From NCBI RefSeq assembly GCF_004770155.1, contig NZ_RQFA01000088.1, positions 1 to 49,245 on the forward strand: a stretch of 49,245 nt of DNA, given 5' to 3'. The notes under the pieces are model-generated. The model did not search any database. It was not told where the DNA came from and saw only the letters and a list, made by a program, of their open reading frames with translations. Both the position numbers and the translations under genes were made by a program. This DNA is from Leptospira gomenensis. GTDB lineage: Bacteria; Spirochaetota; Leptospiria; Leptospirales; Leptospiraceae. Positions 7,520 through 15,877 of the stretch are shown one piece after another; the first letter of the stretch is position 1; the number at the start of each line of letters is the position of its first letter.

Positions 7520-7574
7520 AATAATTGTGTCTTGCCGTTCTATCTCCACAAGCTCGAACCTGTACGAGACCTTC

Positions 7575-7711
7575 GTCTAACTACGGTTTGTCGCTCCGTT
7601 CGGAATCGCCAATGCGACTCTCACTTCGGCTCCGCACATTTGCTTTGTCACTTCGGTTCGCGAGCCGCGACTAAGGCTCACTCAAACGTCGAGAAACTTA
7701 CGTCGTTATAT
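7575..7711 (+). repeat. attC-like spacer 6, internally shortened
   Basis: GTCTAAC (7575-7581) at the left and GTTATAT (7705-7711) at the right, with CGAGAAAC before it. The GAGCC/GGCTC stem around CTAA is kept with its own sequence. The part between that stem and AAACGTCGAG, which in spacers 1-5 holds the second hairpin, is missing, so this copy is only 137 bp. Confidence 0.62.
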
Positions 7712-7743
7712 ACCATAATCTCAGGTCAACTTTGCGAGGTAGA

Positions 7744-8556
7744 ATGAAACTTTCGAATCAACTTGTCATATTAATATTTAACTTCTTATTTTTGTATAAT
7801 TGTCAGAGGCCTGAAAATTTAGCTCTCTTGGTCGCCCCAATTTCTTATTCAATTGCGAAAAATGCACTTGAGCAAAATAAAAAAGACGGCGAATACCTAA
7901 TCCGTCTTAAGTTTAATAATATCGAAAAGATGGAGAGTGATTGGCCCTCGGGTGAAATTAAATTCGATGTTGAATCCGTTGAGTCTCCAGGATAAGTAGC
8001 GAAAATTATTTATATTCTCAATGGGACACATACAGCGACAGCAATTGTTACACCTCCAGGAAAAGACAAGATCCAATTTCAAGTCAACTTGGTTGAAAGC
8101 GCGATCGTTTTCGGTCAAACGCAGAATATAGAAAATTATTTAAACTTACTTGCTAAGAATCTTTCAGATAATATTCCTAAGCATTTAAAAATTGCAATCT
8201 TCGATTTCGAAGGTATAAAAGGTGAACGAACCATTCTCGGAAAAAGAATACCTGAATCTTTAATTACTCATTTAACTTCGAATAATATTCAAATATTGGA
8301 ACGTCGTTCTTTAGATTCTGCTTTAAAGGAACTATCATTTCAAAAAACGGGTTTAACAGACGGATCGGACCTTAGAAATAAACTTGGAAAGTTTTTAGGT
8401 GCTGACGCAATTTTAATCGGGACAATCAAAAACGATAAAGAGGAAATTTTGATCAATTCAAGAATAATAAATATCGAAACAGGAACGGTCATTGCCGCTG
8501 AGAAAGTCATCATTCCTAAATATCTATTTCCGCAAACTGATTTGATTGTATATTAA
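7744..8556 (+). pseudogene. FlgO-like lipoprotein gene broken by an in-frame stop
   Basis: One reading frame from ATG 7744 to the stop at 8554-8556 contains a single TAA at 7993-7995. Before it: a lipoprotein signal (LVILIFNFLFLYNC, lipobox Cys at residue 20) and 63 more residues. After it the same frame continues with natural sequence (VAKIIYILNGTHTATAIVT) into a FlgO/LpoB-like domain: LKIAIFDFEGIKGERT, then RIPESLITHLTSNNIQIL, then FLGADAILIGTI. The whole would be about 269 residues. FlgO-type lipoproteins are envelope proteins. The simplest reading is a point nonsense mutation. Two separate products, or readthrough, are less likely. Spacer 7 follows 22 bp later. Confidence 0.75.
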
Positions 8557-8578
8557 ATATGAAACATGAGATTACGTC

Positions 8579-8763
8579 GTCTAACTACGGTTAATCGAGA
8601 CGCTTAGAGATTCTCGGTTCCGCCCGGCTCTGCCTGGGCTTAGTCGCATTTACTCCGTCGCTCGCTTCGCAAGAAGCGAATAAAATTGTTCAAGGGCCGC
8701 CCATTTCCTTTCGCGTGTTTAACGCGTCCATAACCCGAAATAGACAAACCTACGTCGTTAGAC
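8579..8763 (+). repeat. attC-like palindromic spacer 7
   Basis: GTCTAAC (8579-8585) and GTTAGAC (8757-8763) are exact reverse complements. The next stem is decayed (ACGGTTAATCGAG against GACAAACC). A CGCGT-N5-ACGCG hairpin near 8712-8726 matches the terminal hairpin of spacer 1 in position. Last clear member of the series. Confidence 0.62.
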
Positions 8764-8942
8764 ATAATTCCCCATTCGAGATTGATTGAACTCAACCGTA
8801 TTCGTCTCGTATCGAAAAGGAGATCCCATCCTTATACAAAATAATAGAATAGCCAGAGATAAATGAATTTAAAAAATCTGTTTCCAATCTTAGTTACTCG
8901 TTTTAAATCGAGAACCGATACAATTAACGGAGGAAAAAAAGA

Positions 8943-9422
8943 ATGATACAACAAAAAATTACTCCTTGTCTATGGGTGGAAAAGGACGCTAAATCCGTAG
9001 CGGAATATTATCTATCAATATTCAAAGATGGTAAATTGAAGGACTATCGACTTTTTACGAATATGCCGAAAGACGGAAACATGGATGACTTGTCGGGCGA
9101 ATTTGATACTGCCGTCATGGAATTGGCGGGTGTTGAATTCAGTATCTTGGCTGCAGGGCCACTCTTTAAATTCAACGAAGCAATATCTCTCGTTGTCAAT
9201 TGTAAAGACCAAGCAGAAGTAGATTACTTTTGGGAAGCATTGACGGCTAATGGAGGTGAGGAGGGGCCATGCGGTTGGTGCAAAGATAAGTATGGATTAT
9301 CGTGGCAAGTGGTTCCGACCGAGTATTTCGATCTCATTCACAATAGCAATCCTTCGATCAGAGAGAAAGCATTGATGAACACCTTCAAACAAACGAAACT
9401 AGTGCTTTCAGAGTTGAAGTAA
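8943..9422 (+). CDS. VOC-superfamily protein, PhnB/3-dmu-9_3-mt type
   Basis: A 159-residue protein of the PhnB-like group (Pfam 3-dmu-9_3-mt), built of two beta-alpha-beta-beta-beta units: the first near ITPCLWVEKDAKSVAEYY, the second near ISLVVNCKDQAEVDYFW with GPCGWCKDKYGLSWQVVP. Members have the vicinal-oxygen-chelate fold; most have no proven reaction, and the metal ligands of glyoxalases are not obvious. The start has a good GGAGG at 8929-8933, 9 bp before the ATG. It lies just right of the last clear attC-like spacer and could be either an eighth cassette gene or the first gene outside the array. Confidence 0.85.
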   Translation: MIQQKITPCLWVEKDAKSVAEYYLSIFKDGKLKDYRLFTNMPKDGNMDDLSGEFDTAVMELAGVEFSILAAGPLFKFNEAISLVVNCKDQAEVDYFWEALTANGGEEGPCGWCKDKYGLSWQVVPTEYFDLIHNSNPSIREKALMNTFKQTKLVLSELK

Positions 9423-9674
9423 AATGTAAAAAACCGTAAGCGAGGAAACTTCGCGTCGCTTCGTTTCCTCGCTTCGTTCAGTTTTCATCGGACAACTTCC
9501 GATCATCGCGAATTTCGGAATCTTGTTACGTTACTTCGCTTCGTGAGTCGCTCTTAAAGGCGGGCCCTACCCGCACTTCAATTCATCCGTGTTCTATCAC
9601 TTCGCCTAAGCGAACGTTGGAATTATCGGGTCGTTCGGTAGTATCGCTGAAAATAAATTTGAAAGAGGATTGGA
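9423..9674. other. Intergenic region with a long hairpin and possible decayed spacer
   Basis: A perfect 12-bp stem (AAGCGAGGAAAC at 9438-9449 with GTTTCCTCGCTT at 9463-9474, 13-nt loop) lies 16 bp after the VOC gene. The rest (TTACTTCGCTTCGTGAGTCG, then CACTTCAATTCATCCGTG) follows the order of words seen in spacers 1-6 (CACTTCGGTTCGCGAG, CCAATTCTTCCGCG), but the RYYYAAC and GTTRRRY ends are not intact. It may be an eroded eighth spacer. No T-run follows the hairpin. Confidence 0.35.
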
Positions 9675-9938
9675 ATGAAAAGACGGCTAATCAAGATTAT
9701 CTTTATGATGATTCTCTACTTATCCGTTTACGATGTATTTTTGCAAAGTAAGGAATCGGGTTTGGATTTATATTTGAAAAAACTCCGAGAAAAAGGAAAC
9801 GGATCGGGTAAAAATTCTAAAAACAAAGGTTCAACTCAAAGAACGGATCCGGATCTTTGCGAGCGGTATCCTAAATTACCAAGTTGCGGTAGGTTTATCG
9901 CGAATCCTGAAAACGAAAGGTCGGCGACAGAAAAATGA
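9675..9938 (+). CDS. Small hypothetical protein with N-terminal membrane segment
   Basis: An 87-residue protein: a positively charged start, a hydrophobic stretch (residues 6-24, IKIIFMMILYLSVYDVFL) and then a polar, Lys/Asn/Gly-rich region with two Cys (DLCERYPKLPSCGRF). It is either secreted or anchored by its N-terminus. An AGAGGA stands ahead of the ATG. The stop overlaps the start of the next gene (ATGA at 9935-9938), so the two form a translationally coupled pair. I do not recognise the family. Confidence 0.6.
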   Translation: MKRRLIKIIFMMILYLSVYDVFLQSKESGLDLYLKKLREKGNGSGKNSKNKGSTQRTDPDLCERYPKLPSCGRFIANPENERSATEK

Positions 9939-10483
9939 AATTCAATTGGAAGTCTATCAATGAAAAACTTACCGGGCTTACTCTATTCACTAGTCTTTTC
10001 GCGGGAGTTGTCGGGGGCCTTTTTAGTTTAAACGAATATCGCGAAGGTATCAAGGCTGAAAGAATCAAATCGACATTGGAATACGTTACGAAATATTCCA
10101 CCGGCGAAGTGTCCGTTTCGAATCAACGGCTCTTCGAAATGTGGGAAAGGGATTACTCAATCTTAGAAGCGGCGTTGGACGCGAATCAAGATAATCCGAC
10201 AGAGTTAGAACATGCTTATAGAGTAACTTCGCTTTCTATCATTAAGGAGAATAGAGTGGGGAAGGATATCGACGTTCTGATTGGATTCTTTACTTCTTTA
10301 ATTCACTGTGTTCATGCAAAAATATGCGACGAGCGAACGGCGAATACTTTTTTCAATTCCGATATGGAACGATTCGCTAAATTACACTTATCGTATATCG
10401 ACTATCTTCGTGCAACGTGGGACAAGGATATCGGGAAGGAGATTGAAAATTATTTAAAAAGCAGAAAAGAGCTACCCGAATAG
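9935..10483 (+). CDS. Membrane-anchored hypothetical protein, second of a pair
   Basis: A 182-residue protein with one N-terminal transmembrane helix (about residues 12-31, TGLTLFTSLFAGVVGGLFSL) and a helical domain that should face the cytoplasm or periplasm, containing RLFEMWERDYSILEAALDAN and an ICDERTANTFFNSDMERFA motif. The plan, one membrane helix followed by a helical domain with a WxxDYxxLE-like segment, recalls small DUF4760-type proteins, but I am not certain. Coupled to the preceding gene by an ATGA overlap. Confidence 0.6.
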   Translation: MKFNWKSINEKLTGLTLFTSLFAGVVGGLFSLNEYREGIKAERIKSTLEYVTKYSTGEVSVSNQRLFEMWERDYSILEAALDANQDNPTELEHAYRVTSLSIIKENRVGKDIDVLIGFFTSLIHCVHAKICDERTANTFFNSDMERFAKLHLSYIDYLRATWDKDIGKEIENYLKSRKELPE

Positions 10484-11030
10484 AAGCCGAATTCGTTTCC
10501 CTTCGGTATCACGAAATATTCGTCACTGCCCGCGCGCTTTTGCGGAACGAAAAATACGATCTTCTTCCTTATTCAACCGGCGTCCATTTTCGAACTTATT
10601 ATCGATCCGTGATTGATGAATCGTGATGAACTCCGGTTTTAAGAGTTCTAAAATAGAATTCGATCCTTTTTTCTTTAAAACTCTCCTTTCGGATTTTACC
10701 TTGAAAAAATAGAACTTAACTTTTATCGGGAAAGAAGCGCATAACGCACGACTTTAGTTTGTCTCTTCGCGCGTAATCTGGCGATTTAACGTAGTTTCCG
10801 ATTTTCGTATCGTTTTGCCTTTCGAGTTGCGATTTCAGATCTCCAAGTGTTTCCGTTCGAACTCCCAAGTTTCCGTGTTTGTGCTGATTCGAATCGAAAA
10901 TGTCAGGATAACAAATCCATCCCCGGAAATATTTAATAGATTGATTTATTTTTTCGGATCAATCCATTGGACTAAATTAGAATATACTAATAGTTTGGAC
11001 TACTTATTAATACGTTAGTCAGGAGTAAAT
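10484..11030. other. Intergenic region, no convincing gene
   Basis: About 550 bp. One 67-codon frame at 10815-11018 lacks a ribosome site and natural composition. The right end is AT-rich with TTGGAC at 10967 and 10995 and TATACT at 10983, so a promoter for the next gene is likely here, though no pair has standard spacing. AGGAG at 11021-11025 serves the ATG at 11031. Confidence 0.4.
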
Positions 11031-11243
11031 ATGAATATCAATAAAGCCGTGGATAAACTTTATGAATCTAAAAAACTTGCAGAAATAGCGGATTCTCCCG
11101 TTTCTGCTTTGCAAGGTTTGAGTGAAGGTGATGCCGATTTGCTGCAAAAGGCGTTCAACGTGAAAACTGTTCGCGAATTGGCGAACTTAAAATATGTAAA
11201 ATGGGCGCAAGCTATCGTTGCGTTATCCGAAACGGAACAATAA
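11031..11243 (+). CDS. Small helical protein coupled to a nuclease-like gene
   Basis: A 70-residue all-helical protein. The segment SALQGLSEGDADLLQKAFNV followed by KTVRELANLKYVKW has the rhythm of a helix-hairpin-helix-like unit (short helices with a GLSEGDAD turn and TVRELA), as in small DNA-binding or adaptor proteins. AGGAG lies 5 bp before the ATG. The next gene begins 13 bp after the stop with the same TCAGGAG ribosome site, so the two form an operon. A role as a partner of the PD-(D/E)XK protein is inference from the pairing only. Confidence 0.65.
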   Translation: MNINKAVDKLYESKKLAEIADSPVSALQGLSEGDADLLQKAFNVKTVRELANLKYVKWAQAIVALSETEQ

Positions 11244-11256
11244 GTCAGGAGATTAT

Positions 11257-12093
11257 ATGGCAATTCCAGCAAAGGTACTAGATAGAATCACTTCAGGATT
11301 AAAAAAATTTCAACCTATACTTTCGTCTGCTAAAATAAGGGATGTAAACGAATCCGATACCGTAGTAATCATTACGGACTTGCTTTCCGAAGTATTCGGT
11401 TATGATAAGTATTCGGAAATTACTACGGAACACGTCGTTAAAAAAACGTTTTGCGACTTAGCGATTAAGATCGACGGTAAAGTTAAACTATTGATTGAGG
11501 TGAAGGCGATCGGTTTAGACTTGAAAGATGATCACATCAAACAAGCGATCGATTACGGTGCCAATGCTGGGATAGAATGGGTTATTTTGACGAATGGAAT
11601 GAATTGGCAGATATACCGAATCTCTTTTTCTAAGCCGATTGATAAGGAATTAGTCTATGAAATTATTTTTTCCAATATTAATCCGAAAAACGAAAATCAT
11701 ATAGAGCCGGTTTATTATTTGTGTCGTGAGGCGCTCGGGAAGTCCTTATTGGATGAATACCATTCGCAAAAACAAGCTCTCAGCAAATACTATATCGGGC
11801 AGATGCTTTTAACGGAGACCATTTTGGATGTTATCAAGCGCGAGTTAAAGAGACTTACGCCGGGAGTCAAGATTGAAAACGAAGAGATCGAAGAAGTATT
11901 AAGATCCGATATCATTAAAAGAGATGTATTAGAGGGAGACAAGTCGATCGATGCCAAGAAAAAAATACAAAAAGCGGCGAATACTTATCTTCGTAGTTCT
12001 TCGCCGTCTCCCAAGAAAGAAACTAAGGATTCTTCTGTGACGGATCAGGGGGTGGAAGAAACTTCTTCAACGTTAGAATCTAGTTCCGGTTAA
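11257..12093 (+). CDS. Stand-alone PD-(D/E)XK protein, type I restriction HsdR N-domain type
   Basis: A 278-residue protein. Residues about 30-145 match the HSDR_N_2 fold: CDLAI gives D67, LIEVKA gives E81 and K83 (the D...ExK catalytic set), and KQAIDYGAN gives the downstream Gln. This fold cuts DNA in type I restriction enzymes, but here there is no helicase or methylase and no HsdS nearby. The C-terminal half is helical and ends in a Ser/Lys/Thr-rich disordered tail. ATG 11257 is chosen because AGGAG (11247-11251) sits 5 bp upstream; an earlier in-frame start at 11218 would overlap the small gene before it. All active-site residues are present, so nuclease activity is plausible; the biological role (defence, repair or other) is open. 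Confidence 0.8.
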   Translation: MAIPAKVLDRITSGLKKFQPILSSAKIRDVNESDTVVIITDLLSEVFGYDKYSEITTEHVVKKTFCDLAIKIDGKVKLLIEVKAIGLDLKDDHIKQAIDYGANAGIEWVILTNGMNWQIYRISFSKPIDKELVYEIIFSNINPKNENHIEPVYYLCREALGKSLLDEYHSQKQALSKYYIGQMLLTETILDVIKRELKRLTPGVKIENEEIEEVLRSDIIKRDVLEGDKSIDAKKKIQKAANTYLRSSSPSPKKETKDSSVTDQGVEETSSTLESSSG

Positions 12094-12419
12094 AGTGTAT
12101 CCTCCATTTTGACTCATCACAAACCATCGGATCGTTATGCGACGTTCGGTCCCTATCAAGGCAAGCGAAACGCACTCGGCTTGCCTTACGAGAAGTTTGT
12201 ATAGTTCAGCTCGAACTTCTCCCGCTAATTTTACCGCGCGTTGAACCTGCTTCGAGCACGGTGGAAATCGGGAATATTTCCCTGCTCTTCGAAACGAATC
12301 CCCTTTTTCGGACCCATTCCGATTTCGTTCGATGATTGAACCTATACGAAATATGTTGCTTCTATCGATTCATCGTTTTTCCATTGACATCGAATTCGAA
12401 CGATATAGGCTTCGCTGGG
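12094..12419. other. Intergenic region with two hairpins
   Basis: Two perfect stems: AAGGCAAGC/GCTTGCCTT (12158-12166 and 12179-12187) and GAGAAGTT/AACTTCTC (12190-12197 and 12214-12221). Neither is followed by a T-run. A TTGACA at 12384-12389 may be the -35 of the gene at 12420, but no well-spaced -10 is visible. No gene seen. Confidence 0.45.
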
Positions 12420-12878
12420 ATGGATTCGATTTATAAATCAAAAGTGGATTGGTGGTTGGGTGCAATCGTATTAACGCTGTTTGGCGGTGGACTTCTTTCC
12501 GTCTGTGCGGGCATTTACAGCCTTTTTTACGGAGATTCTACGATCGTTCCGTGGTCTATGCTCGCCGCCGGCTTGGGGACGGTTTCGTTTATTCTCGTTT
12601 TGGTATATCCGATCGAATATAGACTGACTCAAAGTGAGATTATCATAAAAAGCGGGCTGATACGTTGGAAGTATCCGTACGGGATGATAACCGGTGCGCG
12701 ACCTACCAAGAATCCTCTCTCTTCTCCGGCGCTTTCCTTGGATCGAATTCGCATTGAATACAAAGGTAAAATGGGATTTTTTATGATTTCTCCGATCGAC
12801 AAGGAAACTTTTCTGAAAGACCTAGCCAATCGTGCCATACATCTTTCTTATAAAAACGGGGTCGTTGAGATCTCATAA
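12420..12878 (+). CDS. Membrane protein with bacterial PH-like domain
   Basis: A 152-residue protein: two transmembrane helices (about residues 13-35, GAIVLTLFGGGLLSVCAGIY, and 44-62, SMLAAGLGTVSFILVLVYPI) and then a beta-rich domain with YRLTQSEIIIKSGLIRWKYP and the ALSLDRIRIEYKG pattern of bacterial PH-like domains (bPH_4 type). The function of this family is not known; it sits at the cytoplasmic membrane. ATG 12420 is preferred over 12336 because the extra 28 residues are unlike the family and overlap the TTGACA. Transcribed alone. Confidence 0.72.
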   Translation: MDSIYKSKVDWWLGAIVLTLFGGGLLSVCAGIYSLFYGDSTIVPWSMLAAGLGTVSFILVLVYPIEYRLTQSEIIIKSGLIRWKYPYGMITGARPTKNPLSSPALSLDRIRIEYKGKMGFFMISPIDKETFLKDLANRAIHLSYKNGVVEIS

Positions 12879-13276
12879 AATTAGGAATCAATGACAGAAA
12901 GATGTCCAAGTCCGTTGATGAAACGTTAGTCGCTTGTTTCACGTCGCTCGTTTCGTTTATTTAGTACATTCGATATACTGCATGCGATATAGTTTAATTC
13001 TCAGGTTATTCGAGGGTTGATTTACGATCCACAGGCGGCGTTCGGATTTTATTTAAAACCGACATCTAAGAATAATTGTATGCGTAAGAATCGAAACGTT
13101 GAACGCGAATCAAGTCATCACTTCGAGAGTTACGCCTAAGGATCAAAGCCGCGATCTCTTGGTTTATTCTTGGGATTCGAACGAAACCTTTCGAACCCGC
13201 TCGAAGTCCTTCCGTTTTACTTTTCGTCGTAATATTCTTTTCTTTTTGCAAATATAAAATCGCTAGCGATTTATAT

Positions 13277-13882
13277 TTGTCCGAAATGATTCGAATAGCC
13301 TTCGCAAAGGAAGGAGGCGGGTATTTCGCCAATTCGGAGTTGAAGTTCGGAGTAAGTTCGCAGGATAAATGCGAAGAAGATAGGGAATATTTAACGGAAA
13401 CACTCGGAAATTTTTTTCATGAAATTACGAACGTACAATGTTTAAAGGAGGATTTCGAAACTTACTTTCAGGCTTCGGCGAAAATTCCGATCGTTCGTAC
13501 GACCGAAAGCCGATTTACTTCGATTCCCGGTTTGCTGAATATCTCCGTTACTCCGGGAGAAAAAATTCGATTAGGTTTGTATCTGAGTCCGGAACACTTT
13601 CGTTCTCTAAAAGAAATCATTAAGGAGAAATATTGGAATACGATCAACATCGAGGAATTTTCTTTGAGTTGGGTAATCATCAACGATACTAAAGATAACG
13701 TAATATTGACGGCCACGAGCGTTTATGTGAATACGAAACCCATTCCGGGCTCTTCCGAAATTGAATTGAAATCTAAGTCTAAAACGACGATATTAGTTTC
13801 GAACGTTTTGAAGGATTATATTTTCGAAAACGGTACGAGTTCGTTTTTGTCTTTCGAGTCAAAACAAAAGGCCGCCAAATAA
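13277..13882 (+). CDS. Hypothetical (lipo)protein with unclear start
   Basis: 201 residues from TTG 13277, or 198 from ATG 13286. The protein is beta-rich (FTSIPGLLNISVTPGEKIRL, then SLSWVIINDTKDNVILTATS) and unrecognised. The frame stays open leftwards to a TGA at 13100-13102, and residues encoded at 13211-13249 read SVLLFVVIFFSFC, which looks exactly like a lipoprotein signal ending in the lipid-bearing Cys. Yet no ATG, GTG or TTG precedes that signal in frame. Either a rare start codon is used, or the start was lost by mutation or frameshift. From 12879 to 13102 I see no gene. Confidence 0.55.
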   Translation: MSEMIRIAFAKEGGGYFANSELKFGVSSQDKCEEDREYLTETLGNFFHEITNVQCLKEDFETYFQASAKIPIVRTTESRFTSIPGLLNISVTPGEKIRLGLYLSPEHFRSLKEIIKEKYWNTINIEEFSLSWVIINDTKDNVILTATSVYVNTKPIPGSSEIELKSKSKTTILVSNVLKDYIFENGTSSFLSFESKQKAAK

Positions 13883-13996
13883 ACGGACCGCGTATCTTGG
13901 ACTTTGATGCGAGCCCATCGTTTGAATTCTCTGTCGTCTTAGGCCGATCCGTTTTGCCGATTCCTACCTTGATCGTAAATCCGTTGGCGTTTTCGT

Positions 13997-14719
13997 ATGT
14001 TTAAAAAATTTTTCATTCTCACCCTTGGTTCCGGAGTTGTCGCTTTTTCTTTCTATAAGTCCTTCGATTTAGGCTTGTTATGGTTCGTTTATCCTTCGGA
14101 AAGTACTTATCCGATTCGAGGCATCGACGTTTCCAATCATCAAGGTTCGATCGATTGGAGTTCGGTTCCGAAAAAAAATGTCTCCTTCGTTTACGTCAAA
14201 TCTACGGAGGGCGGAGATTTTAAGGATAAATCCTTTTCGGCGAATTGGAATGGGGCCAGAAGACACGGTTTTAAGGTTGGTGCGTATCATTTTTTCACGT
14301 TATGCAAAACCGGTGCCGAACAAGCGGAAAATTTTATTCAAACCGTTCCTAATCTTCCGGATTCTCTTCCTCCGGTAGTGGATCTTGAATTTGTCGGGAA
14401 CTGCAAAGAAAGACCGAAAGTCGAAAATGTTCAACGTGAGATTTCGGTTTTTCTCGATAGGATAGACGCGCACTATAACTCGAAAACGATTCTTTATTTA
14501 ACGAACGAATTCATCGAGAAATATCTGAAGGACGGTTTCTTTGATCATCCCGTTTGGATCAGAAATATTTTTATGCACCCGAATACGTTTTCATCCGTGG
14601 AGTGGATCATTTGGCAATATTCGAGTAGAGCAAGAGTCGAAGGAATCAGCGGGCCTGTGGATATGAATGTCTTGAACGGGACTTTGGATCGTCTGACCGA
14701 GCGTGCTTCCGTAAAGTAG
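13997..14719 (+). CDS. GH25 family lysozyme (muramidase)
   Basis: A 240-residue protein with an N-terminal signal anchor (residues 3-20) and a complete GH25 domain: GIDVSNHQGSIDW (D44), the catalytic pair in VVDLEF (D129 and E131) and the closing IWQYSSRARVEGISGPVDMN. GH25 enzymes split the MurNAc-GlcNAc bond of peptidoglycan. The hydrophobic N-terminus places it in the periplasm, so it may remodel the cell wall or act on other bacteria. Single gene; no operon partner. ATG 13997 gives a normal signal segment. Confidence 0.88.
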   Translation: MFKKFFILTLGSGVVAFSFYKSFDLGLLWFVYPSESTYPIRGIDVSNHQGSIDWSSVPKKNVSFVYVKSTEGGDFKDKSFSANWNGARRHGFKVGAYHFFTLCKTGAEQAENFIQTVPNLPDSLPPVVDLEFVGNCKERPKVENVQREISVFLDRIDAHYNSKTILYLTNEFIEKYLKDGFFDHPVWIRNIFMHPNTFSSVEWIIWQYSSRARVEGISGPVDMNVLNGTLDRLTERASVK

Positions 14720-14970
14720 ATCATCGTTCTTACAATCTTAAATCGACTTGGGCGCTCTTTGAATTTGGGTCGAATCCGGCTTCAGGCTCGCAAACAATGT
14801 GGTCGCGACGTTCGAGATTTCGGTTCGTAAGGAAAGAAGAGTATTCGTAACGTTGGGAACTAAAAGGAGAGAGTCGTTTGATTTGGAAGTTTGATCACAC
14901 CCGCTCCTGGAAATACACTTGATCTCGTGATAAAAGTCCGGTCTTATTGTTTTTCAATCAAGGAGTTCAA

Positions 14971-15627
14971 ATGAGTAAAGTCAAAGTGGCCGCTTTCGGT
15001 ATTTCCCTCGACGGATTTGGAGCAGGGCCGAATCAAAGCCTCGAAGCACCGCTCGGAGTGCGCGGTCCGGAACTCATGAGTTGGTTCTTTCCGACTAAAT
15101 TCTTTCAACAAATGCACGGCGACGGGGGTGAGACCGGAACGACGGGTATAGACAACGATTTCGCGATACGTTCTTTCGACAACGTAGGTGCATGGATCTT
15201 AGGTCGTAATATGTTCGGTCCGATTCGCGGGTCTTGGGGTGATGAATCCTGGAAAGGTTGGTGGGGAGATAACCCGCCGTATCATATGCCCGTTTTCGTC
15301 ATTACACATAACGCGCGTAAGCCGCTTGAAATGGCGGGTGGTACGACCTTCTACTTTGAAACCGAGGGGATCGAAGCCGCGCTTGAAAAAGCAAAAGCGG
15401 CAGCCAAAGGTAAGGACGTTCGTATCGGCGGCGGAGTACAGACGATTCGACAATATCTGCAGAAAGGTCTGATCGATGAGATTCATTTCGCCCATTCACC
15501 CGTATATTTAGGTCAAGGCGAGAATCTTTTGACAGGTATCGATTTGCCCGGTCTTGGATTCAAGATCGCGGAAGAAAAACAGGGCGAAGGAGCTTTGCAC
15601 GTCATACTGAGAAAAAATTCGATATGA
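14971..15627 (+). CDS. Dihydrofolate-reductase-family protein (RibD C-terminal fold)
   Basis: A 218-residue protein of the RibD_C/DHFR superfamily: N-terminal VAAFGISLDGFGAGP, the AWILGRNMFGPIRG nucleotide-binding region, then MPVFVITHNARKP, the VRIGGGVQTIRQYLQKGLID motif and DEIHFAHSPVYLGQGENLL. Members reduce pyrimidine or pteridine-like substrates with NADPH; the real substrate is unknown. ATG 14971 is chosen because AGGAG (14961-14965) sits 5 bp upstream. The terminator-like hairpin at 15827 lies 200 bp downstream. Confidence 0.87.
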   Translation: MSKVKVAAFGISLDGFGAGPNQSLEAPLGVRGPELMSWFFPTKFFQQMHGDGGETGTTGIDNDFAIRSFDNVGAWILGRNMFGPIRGSWGDESWKGWWGDNPPYHMPVFVITHNARKPLEMAGGTTFYFETEGIEAALEKAKAAAKGKDVRIGGGVQTIRQYLQKGLIDEIHFAHSPVYLGQGENLLTGIDLPGLGFKIAEEKQGEGALHVILRKNSI

Positions 15628-15826
15628 CGTTTTTGAGAACGGGGCGGGATAGGGTTGGTGACGGAGATTTCTCGCTTGGTTCACCTAACCGTGATTATAC
15701 GAAACAAAAGGGCTTCCTTTGCCTCTCGGAATCGTTTCATCGAGGAAACTTTGTTTTCCGGATTTTCTTTTGTTAATCGTTCCGACGACGATGCGGGGAA
15801 TCCTTTCCCCTTCATTTCAACTTGAA

Positions 15827-15860
15827 TCGAAGGAAAGTCTTTCTTTCCTTCGAAGTTTTT
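15827..15860 (+). terminator. Rho-independent terminator
   Basis: Perfect 11-bp stem TCGAAGGAAAG/CTTTCCTTCGA (15827-15837 and 15843-15853), 5-nt loop, followed by AAG and five T. It fits transcripts from the reductase gene at 14971. It also lies 24 bp past the 3' end of the minus-strand lipoprotein gene, but has no T-run on that side. Confidence 0.7.
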
Positions 15861-15877
15861 GTCGCGATATCTTGCGA

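Noticed and set aside
10815..11018. Possible 67-residue protein on the plus strand
   Set aside because: No ribosome site, no family, composition like translated intergenic DNA, and it runs into the likely promoter of the gene at 11031.
12129..12143. GGATCGTTATGCGAC also seen near 29983, similar to right ends of the attC-like spacers
   Set aside because: Neither place has a left box or the inner stems; a 15-base match alone is not enough to call a site.
13066..13332. 88-codon minus-strand frame
   Set aside because: It lies opposite the upstream part of the lipoprotein-like frame, which shows a clear signal peptide; the minus translation has no recognisable feature.
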